Source of the DNA: Toxoplasma gondii ME49
Lineage: Eukaryota > Apicomplexa > Conoidasida > Eucoccidiorida > Sarcocystidae
Assembly (NCBI RefSeq): GCF_000006565.2
Contig: NC_031480.1
Coordinates: forward strand, 5,201,170 to 5,265,169
DNA length: 64,000 nt
Direction of reading: 5' to 3'
The notes under the pieces were generated by a model, which made no database searches, was not told the origin of the DNA, and worked only from the letters and a program-made list of their open reading frames with translations. The translations under genes and the position numbers were made by a program. Shown here piece after piece: positions 23,633 through 35,700 of the stretch. Positions within the stretch are counted from its first letter, which is position 1; each line of letters starts with the position of its first letter.

Positions 23633-24146
23633 AATTTATTTGATTCAGGCTGTTTATTTCAACCTTCAAGCTGGGAAACTCAAGGGGAGCAGAGCACTCC
23701 GAGTCGATAACTGTGCATGCACTTACTCCAGTGTTCGTGTCGAGTGGTAAATCGGTTCTGTCTATGAGGGAACTTCGCGGGTATTCTGAGACATTTGCAG
23801 ACGCGTGGCCTGTGCGTTTCTAATTCCTCGATTCTCCACATGCACCACAGGGAAGTATAAAGAGAAACAAACGAGAAATCCTTGTCCGAAAGAGAGAACG
23901 AATGCACATGGATTCACAGGGGAGACGGTGAAGTTCTTTCAATCTTGGTCTTCTGGGAGGAGCTCTCTGGCGAAAAGTATCTGCCTTTTCCCGCTCTCTC
24001 GGGAGGGCGGTGTGTTTTGATAAAATTGTCTTGGTAGTTTGCATGTGCTCCAAAAAAGAGTTTACGAAGGGTCCTAGGATATTGGATCGCAAATCCTGTT
24101 TGGATTGTCTCTTCGCGCAAGCTTAGCAACTGAATGTGAATCTACA

Positions 24147-24590
24147 GATTCGTCCAGTGAAAGTTCCTCTCCCGAAACCGCGAGGTAATCTATTCATTTT
24201 GGAGTATCTTTCTCATCTCTCCCTCGGTGTTTCCTCTTATCTCTCTCTCGAAATGCTTTCTTTCGTTCTCTCCCTCCCTCTACATGTATTCTTCGCATGC
24301 GCATCTCCGCCGTATGGAGTCCTCGGGAGTCGTCCCCTGGGGTCCCGCGAGTTTCTCGGGGTGTAGGCGTGACGGGCAGTTTCACACGACACGGTTTACG
24401 CCAGCAAGAAAGCGAAAACGCGGGAGAAGATTTCAGGTGTTGAGACAGAAGCCGGTGTGAGGGAGACAGCAGACGCAGCCTCCCCACCTTTGCCGTGGCA
24501 GTGGAACCTTCATCAGCTCGACGCGCCGGCTACCTTACTGACTACGCGCTGCTCCTCCACTCCTGGAAAAAAAACTATGTCATGCGTGTC
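24147..24590 (+). other. Possible exon pair with PH-domain-like start
   Basis: A short segment from 24147 (after CTACAG, ending at a GTAATC donor at 24186) can join in phase to an exon that starts after GTGGCAG near 24501. The joined frame reads RAGYLTDYALLLHSWKKNYV, which resembles the first two strands of a PH domain (G-Y-L-x-W-K-K-x-Y-V). I could not find the remaining strands, a start or a stop, so this may be a fragment, a chance match, or extra exons of the preceding phosphatase gene. Confidence 0.25.
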
Positions 24591-24656
24591 TCAGCCACAC
24601 CTCTACCCTTCCTATACACTCTTCTTTCTCTCAACCTCTACTTAAATGTGCACGAT

Positions 24657-24690
24657 TATCTATATAATATATATATATATATATATAGGG
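24657..24690. repeat. Short (TA)n microsatellite
   Basis: A run of about 14 TA dinucleotides in the spacer downstream of the phosphatase gene. Confidence 0.85.
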
Positions 24691-25607
24691 ATGTATATGT
24701 ATCCGTATAGAGAGATTTTTGGGTCCTTTTCGTTATGTGTATGTGTCGAAGTTCCGATTTCTTCTTGTATCTACATGGTGGTAAGTGTTGCAGTTTATGT
24801 GCATGAGACGGAACTGGTAGCAGCAGTATGGATGGAAACTGAAGACTCGCGAAGGGTCGGACGCCGTTTCTCTTCGTTTCCTACACAGAAAACTAAATTT
24901 GAGAAACATTTTCTATCTCCTGAGAAGCTCAGCGAGGCGGTGTAAATTTGGAGAGTTTCCGAAAGTGTACACTAAGTTGAAACGGATTTCGTGTTTCCTT
25001 GTTCGGCGACACGACATTCACACGCCTTCACAAAACGTTCGGCCAGCGTCTCTGCGCCGACCAACCTACACCTGACCGACTCTGGTTTTTTCCCAGATTG
25101 TCCTTGTCAAGAAAAATGCCAAGAGAAAGAGTGCACTGGGCACACTACGTCCGCTCCCACATGCTGCATCGACACACAACTCACACGGTCTTGCCGCTGT
25201 TTCACTTACCCCCAGATAAAAACACCCGAGACTCCTCCACTGTTAAAAACGCACCATTCACCACATTCGTAAGAGGACACGCCGCACAGGAGACCAGCGC
25301 GCATGCACGCGCATCTAGAAATGCATTTAAATAGATACTATGTACAGTAAGGCGAGGCGTTACTGCGTGCGGACGCCGCGCTTCTCCACACAACTGTTTC
25401 GCTCGAGGGCAAGTCTCTCGCAGGCAGCGGATCTGGAGGAGCTGAGAGCACGCGTGGCTGGCGAGTGAACCTCCCCTTTTTCGTCCATGCCGACAAACCA
25501 AACTACTGTCGAAAGAACGTTTCAGCGCCGAGCGAAGGGAACCCGAACTGACGGAAACGCCGCACGCTGCCTCTGTTGCCGCTCGCGGCCAGTCCGGAGA
25601 GCAAGCC

Positions 25608-25640
25608 GCCCCCCCCCCCCCACACACACACACAAAACAC
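25608..25640. repeat. Poly-C tract followed by (CA)n
   Basis: About 14 consecutive C residues run directly into about eight CA units. This is the only long mononucleotide C run in the window, and it lies in non-coding spacer. Confidence 0.9.
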
Positions 25641-25889
25641 ACCTGGAGGCGACAGTGAAAAGAAACATACACGAGCGCGAGGCGGGAGAAAAGGGTTTGC
25701 GAGGCTCGTCGCCAGGCTGTCTGTACACCTCGCATCTCCGGTTTCTCGCCGCTCTGCGTCTCTAAAGCCAAGACAACGAACAACTTCTCCCTCTGTTCCT
25801 TTCGTCCTCAAATAGACCCTCCCTCGTGTAAGAGGCAAAGCAGAGACGAGTTTCAGCGAATTGTGGACGCAAGCGTCCGCAGACACGGG

Positions 25890-25935
25890 CATATATCATA
25901 CATACATATATGGATATATATGTATATACGCACGT
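25890..25935. repeat. (TA)n/(CATA)n microsatellite
   Basis: Alternating CATA, TATA and TATG blocks in the spacer before the 3' end of the AP2 gene. Confidence 0.8.
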
Positions 25936-26990
25936 ATCTAGGGTATACACCACATGCGCAGAAGGCGAAAAACTCTCGAGCTGGGTCGTCTGCTAGCCGG
26001 ACGGACCCCGACTGACTCCCTTCTCTCGCGTTCCGTGGAAATCTGGAAATTGGACGTGTTCAGCACGACAGAAGTTTGGCGTCGCGTGCCGCGGCTCACG
26101 CTGGCGCAGACTGCAGAACTTTTGCCTTCGACAGCCATGTGATGATCTACAGAGGCATCGTGAAGACGTCGATCGGTGCGTGACACGCCCCCACGGAAAA
26201 CAAGCCAGACGGCAGGGCTGTACGTTCACCCGCTTTCCAACACAACTGAGCTTGCACCAACTGTACACGAAGGAGAAAGGTTGGCTTTCAGAGCGCGTCA
26301 GCTAGAAAGCAACGATGTGCGGCCCGGAAGCCGGGAAACCGCTAAAAAAGTCACACAAGCAGCTGTACTGACACACCCCAACCTCCAAGAGCCCCGCACC
26401 CAAAACGAACATTCGAGAAAAAGTGTGTAGCTCGCGAGAAACAGCCACAAAACAGAAAAGATACGCCTCGGCTCCTTCCCCCGTCTGCTGAACACCGACA
26501 GACGCAACACACAAGTCCCTCGAGCGGCCTGCGCCGACCCCCCTCGCAGGCACCGTCGTGACTTCTGAAGAGACACGTGGAGAAAAGACAAGTGAAGAGA
26601 CAGATGCCTCCTTCAGTTCCTGCAGCGCATGCAGCCTTTCTGTGATGTTTCATCTTCACACTCACTTTGGGGCCGCAGCCATGTGGAAGAAGGGGGAAAA
26701 GTGAAAAAAGGAGAGGGATCTCGCCAGAGAAGACACCTGCAGACAGTCGTGGAGGGTCATGAAGAAGACGGAGAATAGAGAGAAGGCGCGTGCGGGTTTC
26801 TACACAGATGTTTTCTCTGCGTGAGACACGTTTCGTTAAGAAGTATCTCGGTTCTCGTTGTTGCTTGAGCTGAAGGGTGTCCAGTCAACTGTCCGAGAAA
26901 GCAAAGCAAAACTCGCGACAGGAAGAAGCTCAATTGGCGTCTGTGTCTCTCCAGTTTTCCCCCTCCCTCTGTTTCCACCATCATCAGTCC

Positions 26991-29900
26991 TCATGCCAGC
27001 ACCCCTGCAGCAACTGATACGTGTGGTGGGTCCGCAGATCCCGAAGCGACGACGGAGACACCGGCAGTCGGAGCCGAAGTGTCTCCACCGGCAGGGGTCT
27101 CTTTTTTCGCGTGCGTCCCGCTTGGGCTCTTCGCTTCAGCGCCATCCTGCCTGCCCTGCGCCGCAGCTGCACGACTGGAACCATCGTCCTGTCTCTTTTC
27201 GCCGGTTCTCGGATCCGGCATTGCGCCGAGAGACGTTGCTCCCGTTTCTCGCCCCTCCGCAAAAGGACCGGCTCTCATCATCACCAGGGCCTTCTCGGGG
27301 TTCTCGTTCGCTCCTTCACCACGCCCGCGGACTTGCGTCTCTTCCTCAGTCGCCACAGCCGTCTTGAGGATATCTTCGCGGCTCTCTTCCCCGCCCTGCG
27401 ACCCTTTGGCGTCCTTCTTCGCTTCTGCAACTCCACTGGCGCCGCCTGCAGGCCAGCCAGGAACAGCGGGCCTCAACGCGACGAGTTCAGCCCCGTCGCT
27501 CGGTCCTTCCTGCGAGGCCTTGCCAGTCTCCTGTCCGACCGCGTGACGGCTCCCCGTCGCCGCGCTCGCCGCCGACGCCGCGGCTGCAGCCTTCGCGGCG
27601 GCCTGCAGCGCCGCTGACGCTCCACCGAGGTCAAGGACGGGGAGCGCGGGTGCGAGAGGCTGGCCCGTCGAGGCCTGAAAAAGGCCTTCTGGCGGCGCGC
27701 CCGGAGCCGCGACGGCGGGCCGCACGTCGGAGCCCTGTGTCGCATCGAGGGGTTGCGAGAGACCCAGGAACGTGTCTGAGTCTGCATGCACTCTCTCGAC
27801 CTGCGGAGGCCGGGGCGCGGCGCCGGTGGCTGCTGCCGGAGGCAGGAGCGAGGAGGTGACCGAAGGCGAGGCGAGGGCGAAACATGCCGGAGAGACAGAC
27901 AAGTTCTCCGAAAACACCGGCGGCAGCGCATTGCTGAACAGCTGGGGAGTCCCCGTCTCCAGCGGCCCTGAACTGCTGGAGAGCGACGACTGCGGCAGAA
28001 GGACGAGGCGCCTGCCCGTCCCCGACGACCGCCGCCGGGGCGAAGAAGGGGAGCCCAGCGGCATCGGAAACGTCGACGGTCCGCAGGGTGGAGACGGCCG
28101 CGGAGGGACGGAGAAGGGTGAGAAGGGCAGGAACGCCGACGGCGACGGCGACAAAGTCGGAGAGCCGCCGACGGACGACGCGAGACCCGCGAGGGAACCA
28201 CCCAAGCCCGCTTCAGGTCCAGAGGACGACTGCGCGGGGCCGCGCCGCCGCCTGGACTTGTCTTTCTCGCCGCGAGCCCCAAGGATGGGAAAAACCGGCG
28301 AAGCCAGCAAGTCGGAAAGCGGCGACGAGAGGTAGGCTAGGACGCTCTTCGTGCGACTCGACAAACCACTGGCGACCTCGTCTTTGCTGTCGCCTTCACT
28401 GGCGTTGTGGCGACGAGGCAAAAGAGAAAACCGGTCGCTGTCTCGCTCGCCTTCCCCCTCGACGCGCGCGCCTTCCTCGGATCGCCCCCTGCGGGCCCCA
28501 GCGGGTCCGGCCGCCTCCTCATCTTCTGATTCTTCGTCTCGGCGCTCCCCGCCCGCGCCCGCAGCCACGCTGTCTCGCATTTTCTTGCGCTCGTCGCGTC
28601 CCAGAGGCGGATTCTGGCTCTCCGCGTCGTCGCCGGCCTGCGCCCCCTCTGCGCCCGAAGTCCGGCGCTTCTCTCCGAAACTCTCGCCGTGCCGCAGAGA
28701 AGTCAGCGAGGGCGGCAGCGCGGAGAAGCAAAGAGACGCAGCCGCCTTCTTGTTCTCCAGGGGCGGCGAGGAAAGGACGTTGCCGTACGGCCGCGACCGC
28801 CCCGCCAGGGACGGACTCGCGGAACCCGCAGGCCCCCCTTGGGCCTTGTCCCCGGCGGCGTGAGGGCGTGGAGACAGCGGGCAGGGGCGCACCCCCAGAG
28901 GCGACGAAGAGGTCGACGAAGGGCCCTGCAGGTCCTCCAAGAGCCCCGCACCTCGCGCCTCCGCCGTCCACCGCTTGCGCTCTGCGGAGCCGAGCCCGGA
29001 GGCGAACAAAGTCGAGGGTGAGGCCAGAAGCAGCGGCGAGAAGTCCACACAGCGTCTCTTCAGGGCCCGTCCGATCCCGCCGTTGCTAGGCGAGGAAATG
29101 AGGAAGCCGGGGCGGCAGCGTACCGGCGGCGAGACTGGCGGCGAGGGTGGCGGTGAAGAGAGGAAGGAGCTTCCGGCCAAGCCCGCGCCGGAGGCGAACA
29201 GCGCCGAGTTCAGCGACGAAGAAGACATCGACGAAGATGGCGAAAACTGCCAGTTGCGCGTCCGGAAGAACCCCTCCCGGCTCTCGCCTCGAGACAGCAA
29301 GCCCTCCCCATCGTCGTCGTCTTTCCCTTCATCTCTGTCTCTCAATTCGCGCGTGAAACTCGCAGCCCCTTCCTCGCCCTCCGGGGCCCCACACACATTG
29401 TCGGGGCAGTCCACCAGGGAGAACAGCCAGGACGGGTTTCCGGCTCGACTTCGCGAGTACGAAGTGGACCTTCGCCTCCTGACCCCCGTTGCGCTGCGTC
29501 CACCTCCGCCGATGTTGCTCTCCTCCTCCCCGCCGACTCCACGCCCTGACACGCCACTTTGGGCGCCAGTCACGAACGACTCTTCTTCTCGCCGACGCGC
29601 CCGCTTCTCGCCATCGCGTGGCCCAGCCTCGCCGTACATATCGTCCCCGTGCATGCTGCAATCCACCTCGATGCCAAACCCTGAGGCCTCCCCTGCTTCT
29701 CTTTCAGACGCCACACCTGCCTCATCCTTCACAATCAAGTCCAGGCTCGTCCCAGCCTGGCACCCCACCCCTACGTACTCGGCGCCCTCACCCTCGGTCT
29801 TCATTCCTTCTTCGCCTTGGCCGTTCATGTCCGCGACAACACCAACTCCTGCAACGCCTCCCACCCCGCGGCTGCTCACAGGCGACGAACCGGTGCTCGA

Positions 29901-32769
29901 GCTGCTTTCGCTCCCGCCGCGACCGTTCCGGCTCTGAGTCTCTTCATCCACTGTGCTCGAGCCGCCTGCGCTGGTGCTGCTGCTGCAGGTCGGAGAGCCG
30001 CCCGCGCCCAGGGCCCCGGAGGCGAGGGGCGCGCCCGAGGGAAGCGCAACAAGGCCGGGCTGCGGGTACGCGCCCGGCAGGAGCACGGGGTGGCCCTTGC
30101 CTTTTCCGACGCTCGGCGACGACGCAGAAGTCGAGAAGGACGACGGTGACGCTGCAGACTGCGGATGAAACACAACACCCTTCCCCAGTCCCGGAACTGC
30201 GTGCAGCTGCCCACCTACCAATGATCCTGGGCCCGTATTCGCAGCTGACGGAGTCGAGACGTCCTCGGCCGCCGAGCCTCCAGCCGCGACCGCCGTCGCA
30301 GGGGAAAAGAATGTCCGAGAAAGGGCTCCAAAGGGAAGGAGAAGGCGAAAACACCCCTCTGGAAGTGTGCGCTGCTCGCCTTCCTTCGCGCCCTGAGCGC
30401 CCCCTTCCCCACTCGCTGGCGACGCCCCGCCGCCCTCCGCACCACCGTTCTCCCGCGGGAGAAAGGAGGCGTGAGATGCAGGCACGGAGGAAAGCAGGAA
30501 GTTGCCTCGAAGCCCGCCGCCGACAATCCCCAACGCAGGATTATTCACGGGGCCACCCGGAAGGCCCGCAGCCGCCAGCGCGCGGACGCCGGTCGCAGGC
30601 ACGACAGCGCCCGCGGCTGGGGCGCCCGACGTCCCGGAAGCCGGTATGGCAGCCGCGGCGCCTTTGGCGTCTCCAGTGCCGTTGCCCGCCGCGGCCTGGG
30701 GCGCGACGAAGCCCGGAAAGAGCCCGAAAAGCGCCGGCGACGGATTCAAGGGGTTGATCACCGCCGCACCATTCGCACCCGCCACCGCTGCAAGCCGCTG
30801 GTGCTCTTCGACAGTGATGAGGTTCCCGCCCGGGCCTCGCACTGTGTTCGCGCTCCACCCTGGAGTCCCCACCACGCCTGCGACGCCTCCTGGCGCCCCG
30901 GACACAATCGTCGCTGGAAAAAGACTCACGCCATGCACCGCGCCGGGAGCCCCCGGGACAACGCGCACATTTCCAGGGACCACGCGCGGTCGTCCTGGGG
31001 CCGCCGCCTGGGGCCCGCCAGCGTGGAGCCCCGCCGGCACGGCGCCGACCGCGATGTTGGCGTGCTGGCCTGTGGGGGGCACGGCGCGGGGTGTCGCCGC
31101 GTTCGCGCCGTTCAGAGGGGCACACCGCGTTGAGGCGCCACGCCCGCGCGGCCCTCGCCCGTTCGCGGAGGTCCCCGCTTCCTCGCGGCTCTCTTCACTC
31201 GGCGCGGAACCTGCGCCGGCGCCCGTTCCGCGCTTCCTGTCGCCAGGCGCCTCGGGTATCCGCGCTGCTGCCGCGCCCGCAGCCCGCGCTACGCTCCCGG
31301 GAAGCCGCCCCGGGCCGCGGGGCGAGCGGGCCGAGCCGGCAGCCCCGCATGGTGGCGTGGTGGCGACGGCGCCGACTGCCGCAGCGGGGTTGGAGGAGAC
31401 GCCCGAAGGGGGCGGAGAAGTCGACCCAGAGGGACTCGACGTTGGAGACGAGGCTGCGCAAGAGGCGGCTCGCCGGTGTTTCTGGCCACTGCCTGACGAG
31501 CTCGGACTGTTCCGCGACGGTAGAGACGCCACCACGAAGTGCGGCGGCAGCGTTCCATTTGCGTTGATGAACTGACGTGCTGCTTCCGCCTGTTCCCAAG
31601 CTCCTTGGACACCGTAGCGCTGCAGACGCAGACAAGAGACTGCGAGAGAGGGATTAGAGGAACGCGCGCCGGGGAGACACGAGGTGAGAGGCACGGGAGC
31701 ACTGATGCGACTGCGCAGGAACAGAATGCTACACAAAAACAGAAGGAATGCCACAGACTCATGGAAGTGTGTGGAGGGAAGGAAAGCGGGTCGACGACAC
31801 TTGTCGAGGAAGCATGGGTCTGTCTGACACCGAATAGCCGCACCGCGGAAACGAGTGCCTCTCTGAAGCTTACCGAAATGGAAAAAGACTTTTGATGGCG
31901 GCCAGCTCCAGGCCCCTTTTTGATACGGTAAACCAGTCGAACTTCCTGGAACGGATGCAAACACACAACGCGTCCGCATCTCGAGAAATACACAAACACC
32001 ATGGTACTTGCATCTGTCCACGGCAAGCCCACCACAAAGCATAGTGTATCGCTGGAAGGTTCCAAGTCTGTTGGCGAACCCATGCACTGAGCACCGGTAC
32101 ACCTCGAAACTGGAGAAAGATTCCCGAGATACAGGATCGCGAGACTCGCGCATGACTATTATCGCAGTCTACAGTGTAGCAACTTCTGCAAGGGTCCGTG
32201 CCATACAGTTCCGCGTCTCTACTTCGATCTGCCATGCGTCGACTCTCCGTCGCGCAGGAGGCGAAAAATGCACCTGCACCTCCACTGAGAGTCATAGCCT
32301 TGTCGTCCCAGGAGTTTGTGATAAAACCGTAACTCGAAGATTAGCAAGTGTCACCCTCGGCCTCCTTCAGCACCCGTCGGCACGGCACACCACGCAGGAG
32401 CGCTGGGGAGATGCGCGAAGTTTCGCTTACAGCCTTAGTGCCAGGTTGGTAGATGTGGCCAGCCTCAGCTTCGACGGGCTCGTAGGACGACGGACTTGCA
32501 GACGAGTTCAGAGACGCGGAGCCAAGAGACAGAGATGACAGCGGACTGGCGTCGCCAGCTCGGCTAGTGGGCGTGCTGGCTGCAGAGGCAGCTTGGTCAT
32601 CGGCGCCCATGGACGCTCCGTTGGCGTCGACGCCAGCGCCGAGAGACGGAACGGGGGCTGACGGCGCTGCCATGGGGGCTTGCAGCGGACCTGAGAGCAG
32701 GTTCGGGTCCGCAGAAGCTTCAGGCGTACACGGCGTAGGCGATGAAGGGAAGGCCTCCGCTTTGATCAT
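26991..32769 (-). CDS. AP2-domain (ApiAP2) DNA-binding protein
   Basis: Proposed exons: 32769-32431, 32109-32080, 31945-31874 and 31619-26991, all in phase, giving about 1,689 residues. The AP2 domain spans residues 114-164, assembled from FRGVPVLSAW, then VRLVYRIKKG and KSFSIS, then RYGVQGAWEQAEAARQF. The three strands and the Arg/Ala-rich helix match the apicomplexan AP2 pattern, in which KSFSxxxYGxxxAxxxA is typical. These proteins bind specific DNA sites and control transcription in the nucleus. The rest, about 1,500 residues, is Ala/Gly/Pro/Ser-rich with Lys/Arg patches (ALKRRC, KSRRRRG) and no other domain. The long terminal exon is unusual for this genome but common in ApiAP2 genes. 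The 30-base second exon ends at a non-standard GTTCGC donor and is the least certain part; the exons at 31945-31874 and 31619-26991 are well supported. Large plus-strand frames opposite the last exon are shadows. Confidence 0.75.
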
Positions 32770-35700
32770 CGTTCCAGAGCGGTGGAACGGGGATTTGAGT
32801 GCATTCGCGGGAGGAAAACGAGGCAAGAAGGGGGAAAAAAACGCCGGCGGGCATAGCCGCACCAAGAAGGGAAACTGAGAGGAGTGAAGCAAGCAATGAA
32901 CGGACGGGAAAACCGAGCTGCTGACGCCTGCGAAAAGCGCCGGAAGCCGGGAATAAACGGGATGCGCTACTCACGACGTCGAGGAGGGAAGTCCGGGGAA
33001 AGTCGGCGTGTTTCGGGCGCAGCTGACCGCCGCGGGAACGTCGAAGGAGTGGAAAACGAATTCGGCGCTGCGGCCAGAAGAAACGACGCGGCGATTCCCG
33101 TTTGCTATTTTCCGCAAGTAGACGGGCAACACTGAATGTTCATACGGTTCCAGTACGCCGTCGACTTGTTCGCTGGTAGAATATACATCTCTCAAGTGTT
33201 CGCACACCGCGACCCAGAGATACTGGAGAACGGAAAAAGTCGCGCCTGCGAAAACGACACGGAGAAGGGGAGCCACGAAAAATCTCTGGTCCACAAAAGA
33301 AGGGCAGGAGAGACTCGCAGTCCTTCTGCTCCGGGCACTCCTGCTGCCTCGAGGAAAAGAGGGAAAGTCGCTGCCAAGAACCAGTGCGTCGAGGCCGGAA
33401 GAGAGACTCTAAAACGGTTCCTTCTTCACATTTAGTTCGCCACAAGAACGCACGATGTCCCTGTGTGTCGTTCATGCCTGTCCGCGTGTAGAAACAGTCC
33501 GGCGAAAGCGGGACGGCCAGGCAGGAAAAACAGAGACGCTGCGGCGCAAGAAGGGCTTCTGGTGACCCTCGAGAATCGGCGAAAGCGAATGTTCCTCAAT
33601 TTTTGAGCGCGCGTTCCAGGAGACAAAAGCGACGGCGAGCCTCGAAGAAATCGTTTCGGTAGGCGCAGTCAGGTCTCGACCATACGGTGCCTCCGCGTTG
33701 AAGCAGGGAGCATCCATTTCTGAAAAGAAGGTCCGAGAAGGGTTCCTGCGCCCTTCTGACCCCTTTTTGTGGTCCAGTTTCTCACGTACTCGAATCAACA
33801 AAGCTGCTTGCCCCAGCCGCTAAAAAGCCATCGCACAAAAAGAGAGACGGCGGTGCGCCTGTCACGTTTCCCTTTCAGCGGCAGCCACGCGTGCTCCATT
33901 GCAGCGACGTCGTTCCCGTTCATGTGCTGGGCGCACGGGTAGCCTCAGTCGGCGATGCGCGTGCGCTCTCTCTGGCGTGGCAAAACGAGGTACACAGAAA
34001 TAGGAATCTTACAAGCAACGCAGCGAAAGGAGACCCCGATCTGTCAGGAGGCGGACAGAACCTCTCCGTTGCCACAATTTTTATGGCTAGCAGAAGCGCG
34101 ACACCGCTGAGAGACTGGAAGAAGAAGAGAGACGGGGTTCTCCGCCGATGCCTCAACCGCTGTTCTGTCTAGTCACTGGAGATTAGGCTCTCTCGCTCTC
34201 GCTCCAGCCTCTGTATGTGGAACGCACTATCAACGCGCCTTGCGATCTGTGGTAATTATCAGGTGCCTTCCGCCCCACACCTACTCGTCATTCCTGCCAT
34301 TTCCGTCTCCAACACTACACCCACCCACGGTGGTAAACACGAATCGACGACCGCGCAGCCAGGAAAAACCACGCCGCTGCCACGAGCAACTGCGCCAACT
34401 GTACCCATGTACCACATACCACTCAAAAGCGGTTGCTTCGTCTCCCCTATGAGCCACCAAGCGCATTCCTCTTGATGAGAAGGCTGAGTGGGATCCAGTA
34501 TCCACAAGAAAATCACACTCCGCAGCAACCAGCTCGCTGGACACTCTAACCCGCTGGAAGCGCAAGCTCTGAGGAATTGCGGAAGCGAAATTTGAGACAT
34601 CAGCGTTTCGTCGAGCGAGAGCCAAGGAGTCTGCGAGTGTTCCAGCCGTACAGCCGAACGAGGTTTGTGAGACCAAGGCAGCAGGTGTGCATCGCCACCG
34701 CCTCAATCTTGACAGGAAACCGACAGCGGCACATCCACCATTGTGTCGTGTCCTGTAACAAGTGGAGGTCGTCCCGCATAGATATTTGCTGATATGAAGG
34801 ACGAGATGCTGAAACGCGTAGACGGCTACAGTCTAGAGAACCGAGCTGCTTGCTCCTGCAGTACAGCAAGATGTTTAGAGTGACGTCTAGGCGCGTGTAT
34901 CATGGATCGACTCGTCCGCTAGATGCAAAATGTGACGGGTGTTGTAGCGAGGAGGAAGAACACAGGTTCCATTTGGGATAAAGGGGAAACAACTGACCTG
35001 ACTGTGTGAAAAAAAAAGCCTTCCTCGGAAAAGAACATTTCTTGTTCGGTGATGGCTTGGACAGTCTACTGAGCAAGAGCTACGATCAGTTTCTCTGCTC
35101 TAGACTTTAATTGTCTGGAGTGTGTCGTTTCACTACAAGTAGGAAACCGAAGATGAAAGTCGAAGCCAGAATTCGGACACACCGGCAAACTACAGGTTAA
35201 TCCAGGAGTAGACTCATAGATATTCTGAGAGTTCTCGAAACCATGCTACTGCAACCGAACTTGGATGGGTTCCGTCCCTCTCACTGTGTTTCCGTACAAG
35301 GCGGGAACCACAGATCTCTTGTCCTTGCAACTGTACATCGTGAAGAAATGGCGAACAATGACGACATGCAAGACTACTAAGGAACCGCAGTGACGCAGAA
35401 ACGAGTGGAACCGCACATGTTGGCACCTGGATGATGTGCCAGAAGCGAACCTGTGGTACACGTGCCCAGCCGTTGCCTTTCCCTGGTATGAACTACCGCG
35501 GGAACAATTGAGCGTGTTGATTGCCGCAGTCACTACAATCCTGCCTTCTCCAGTACCATAATTGGTGCCTCGGCTATTGCCCTGGAACCAGTGGATCTAT
35601 CTACAACAAAAGACAGAAAGTACGGATTGAGTGACAATATAAACCTGAAACATCAACACCGTTTTTATATTGCGTACCCCTCGCCTGGGTCTATGCATCG

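Larger units (their letters stand above)
23407..26990. other. Spacer between convergent phosphatase and AP2 genes
   Basis: This 3.6-kb stretch separates the 3' ends of two convergent genes. It contains several microsatellites and one PH-like open segment at about 24147-24590 (listed separately). No complete gene could be built from its other open frames. Confidence 0.45.

Noticed and set aside
24999..25334. Plus-strand frame (LFGDTTFTRLHK) as the continuation of the PH-like segment
   Set aside because: An in-frame TGA lies directly upstream and there is no acceptor between the stop and the segment.
28088..30757. Long plus-strand open frames (28088-29089, 29489-30757 and others) opposite the AP2 gene
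   Set aside because: They are Arg/Pro-rich mirror images of the Ala/Gly/Ser-rich minus-strand exon and have no domain or splice partners.
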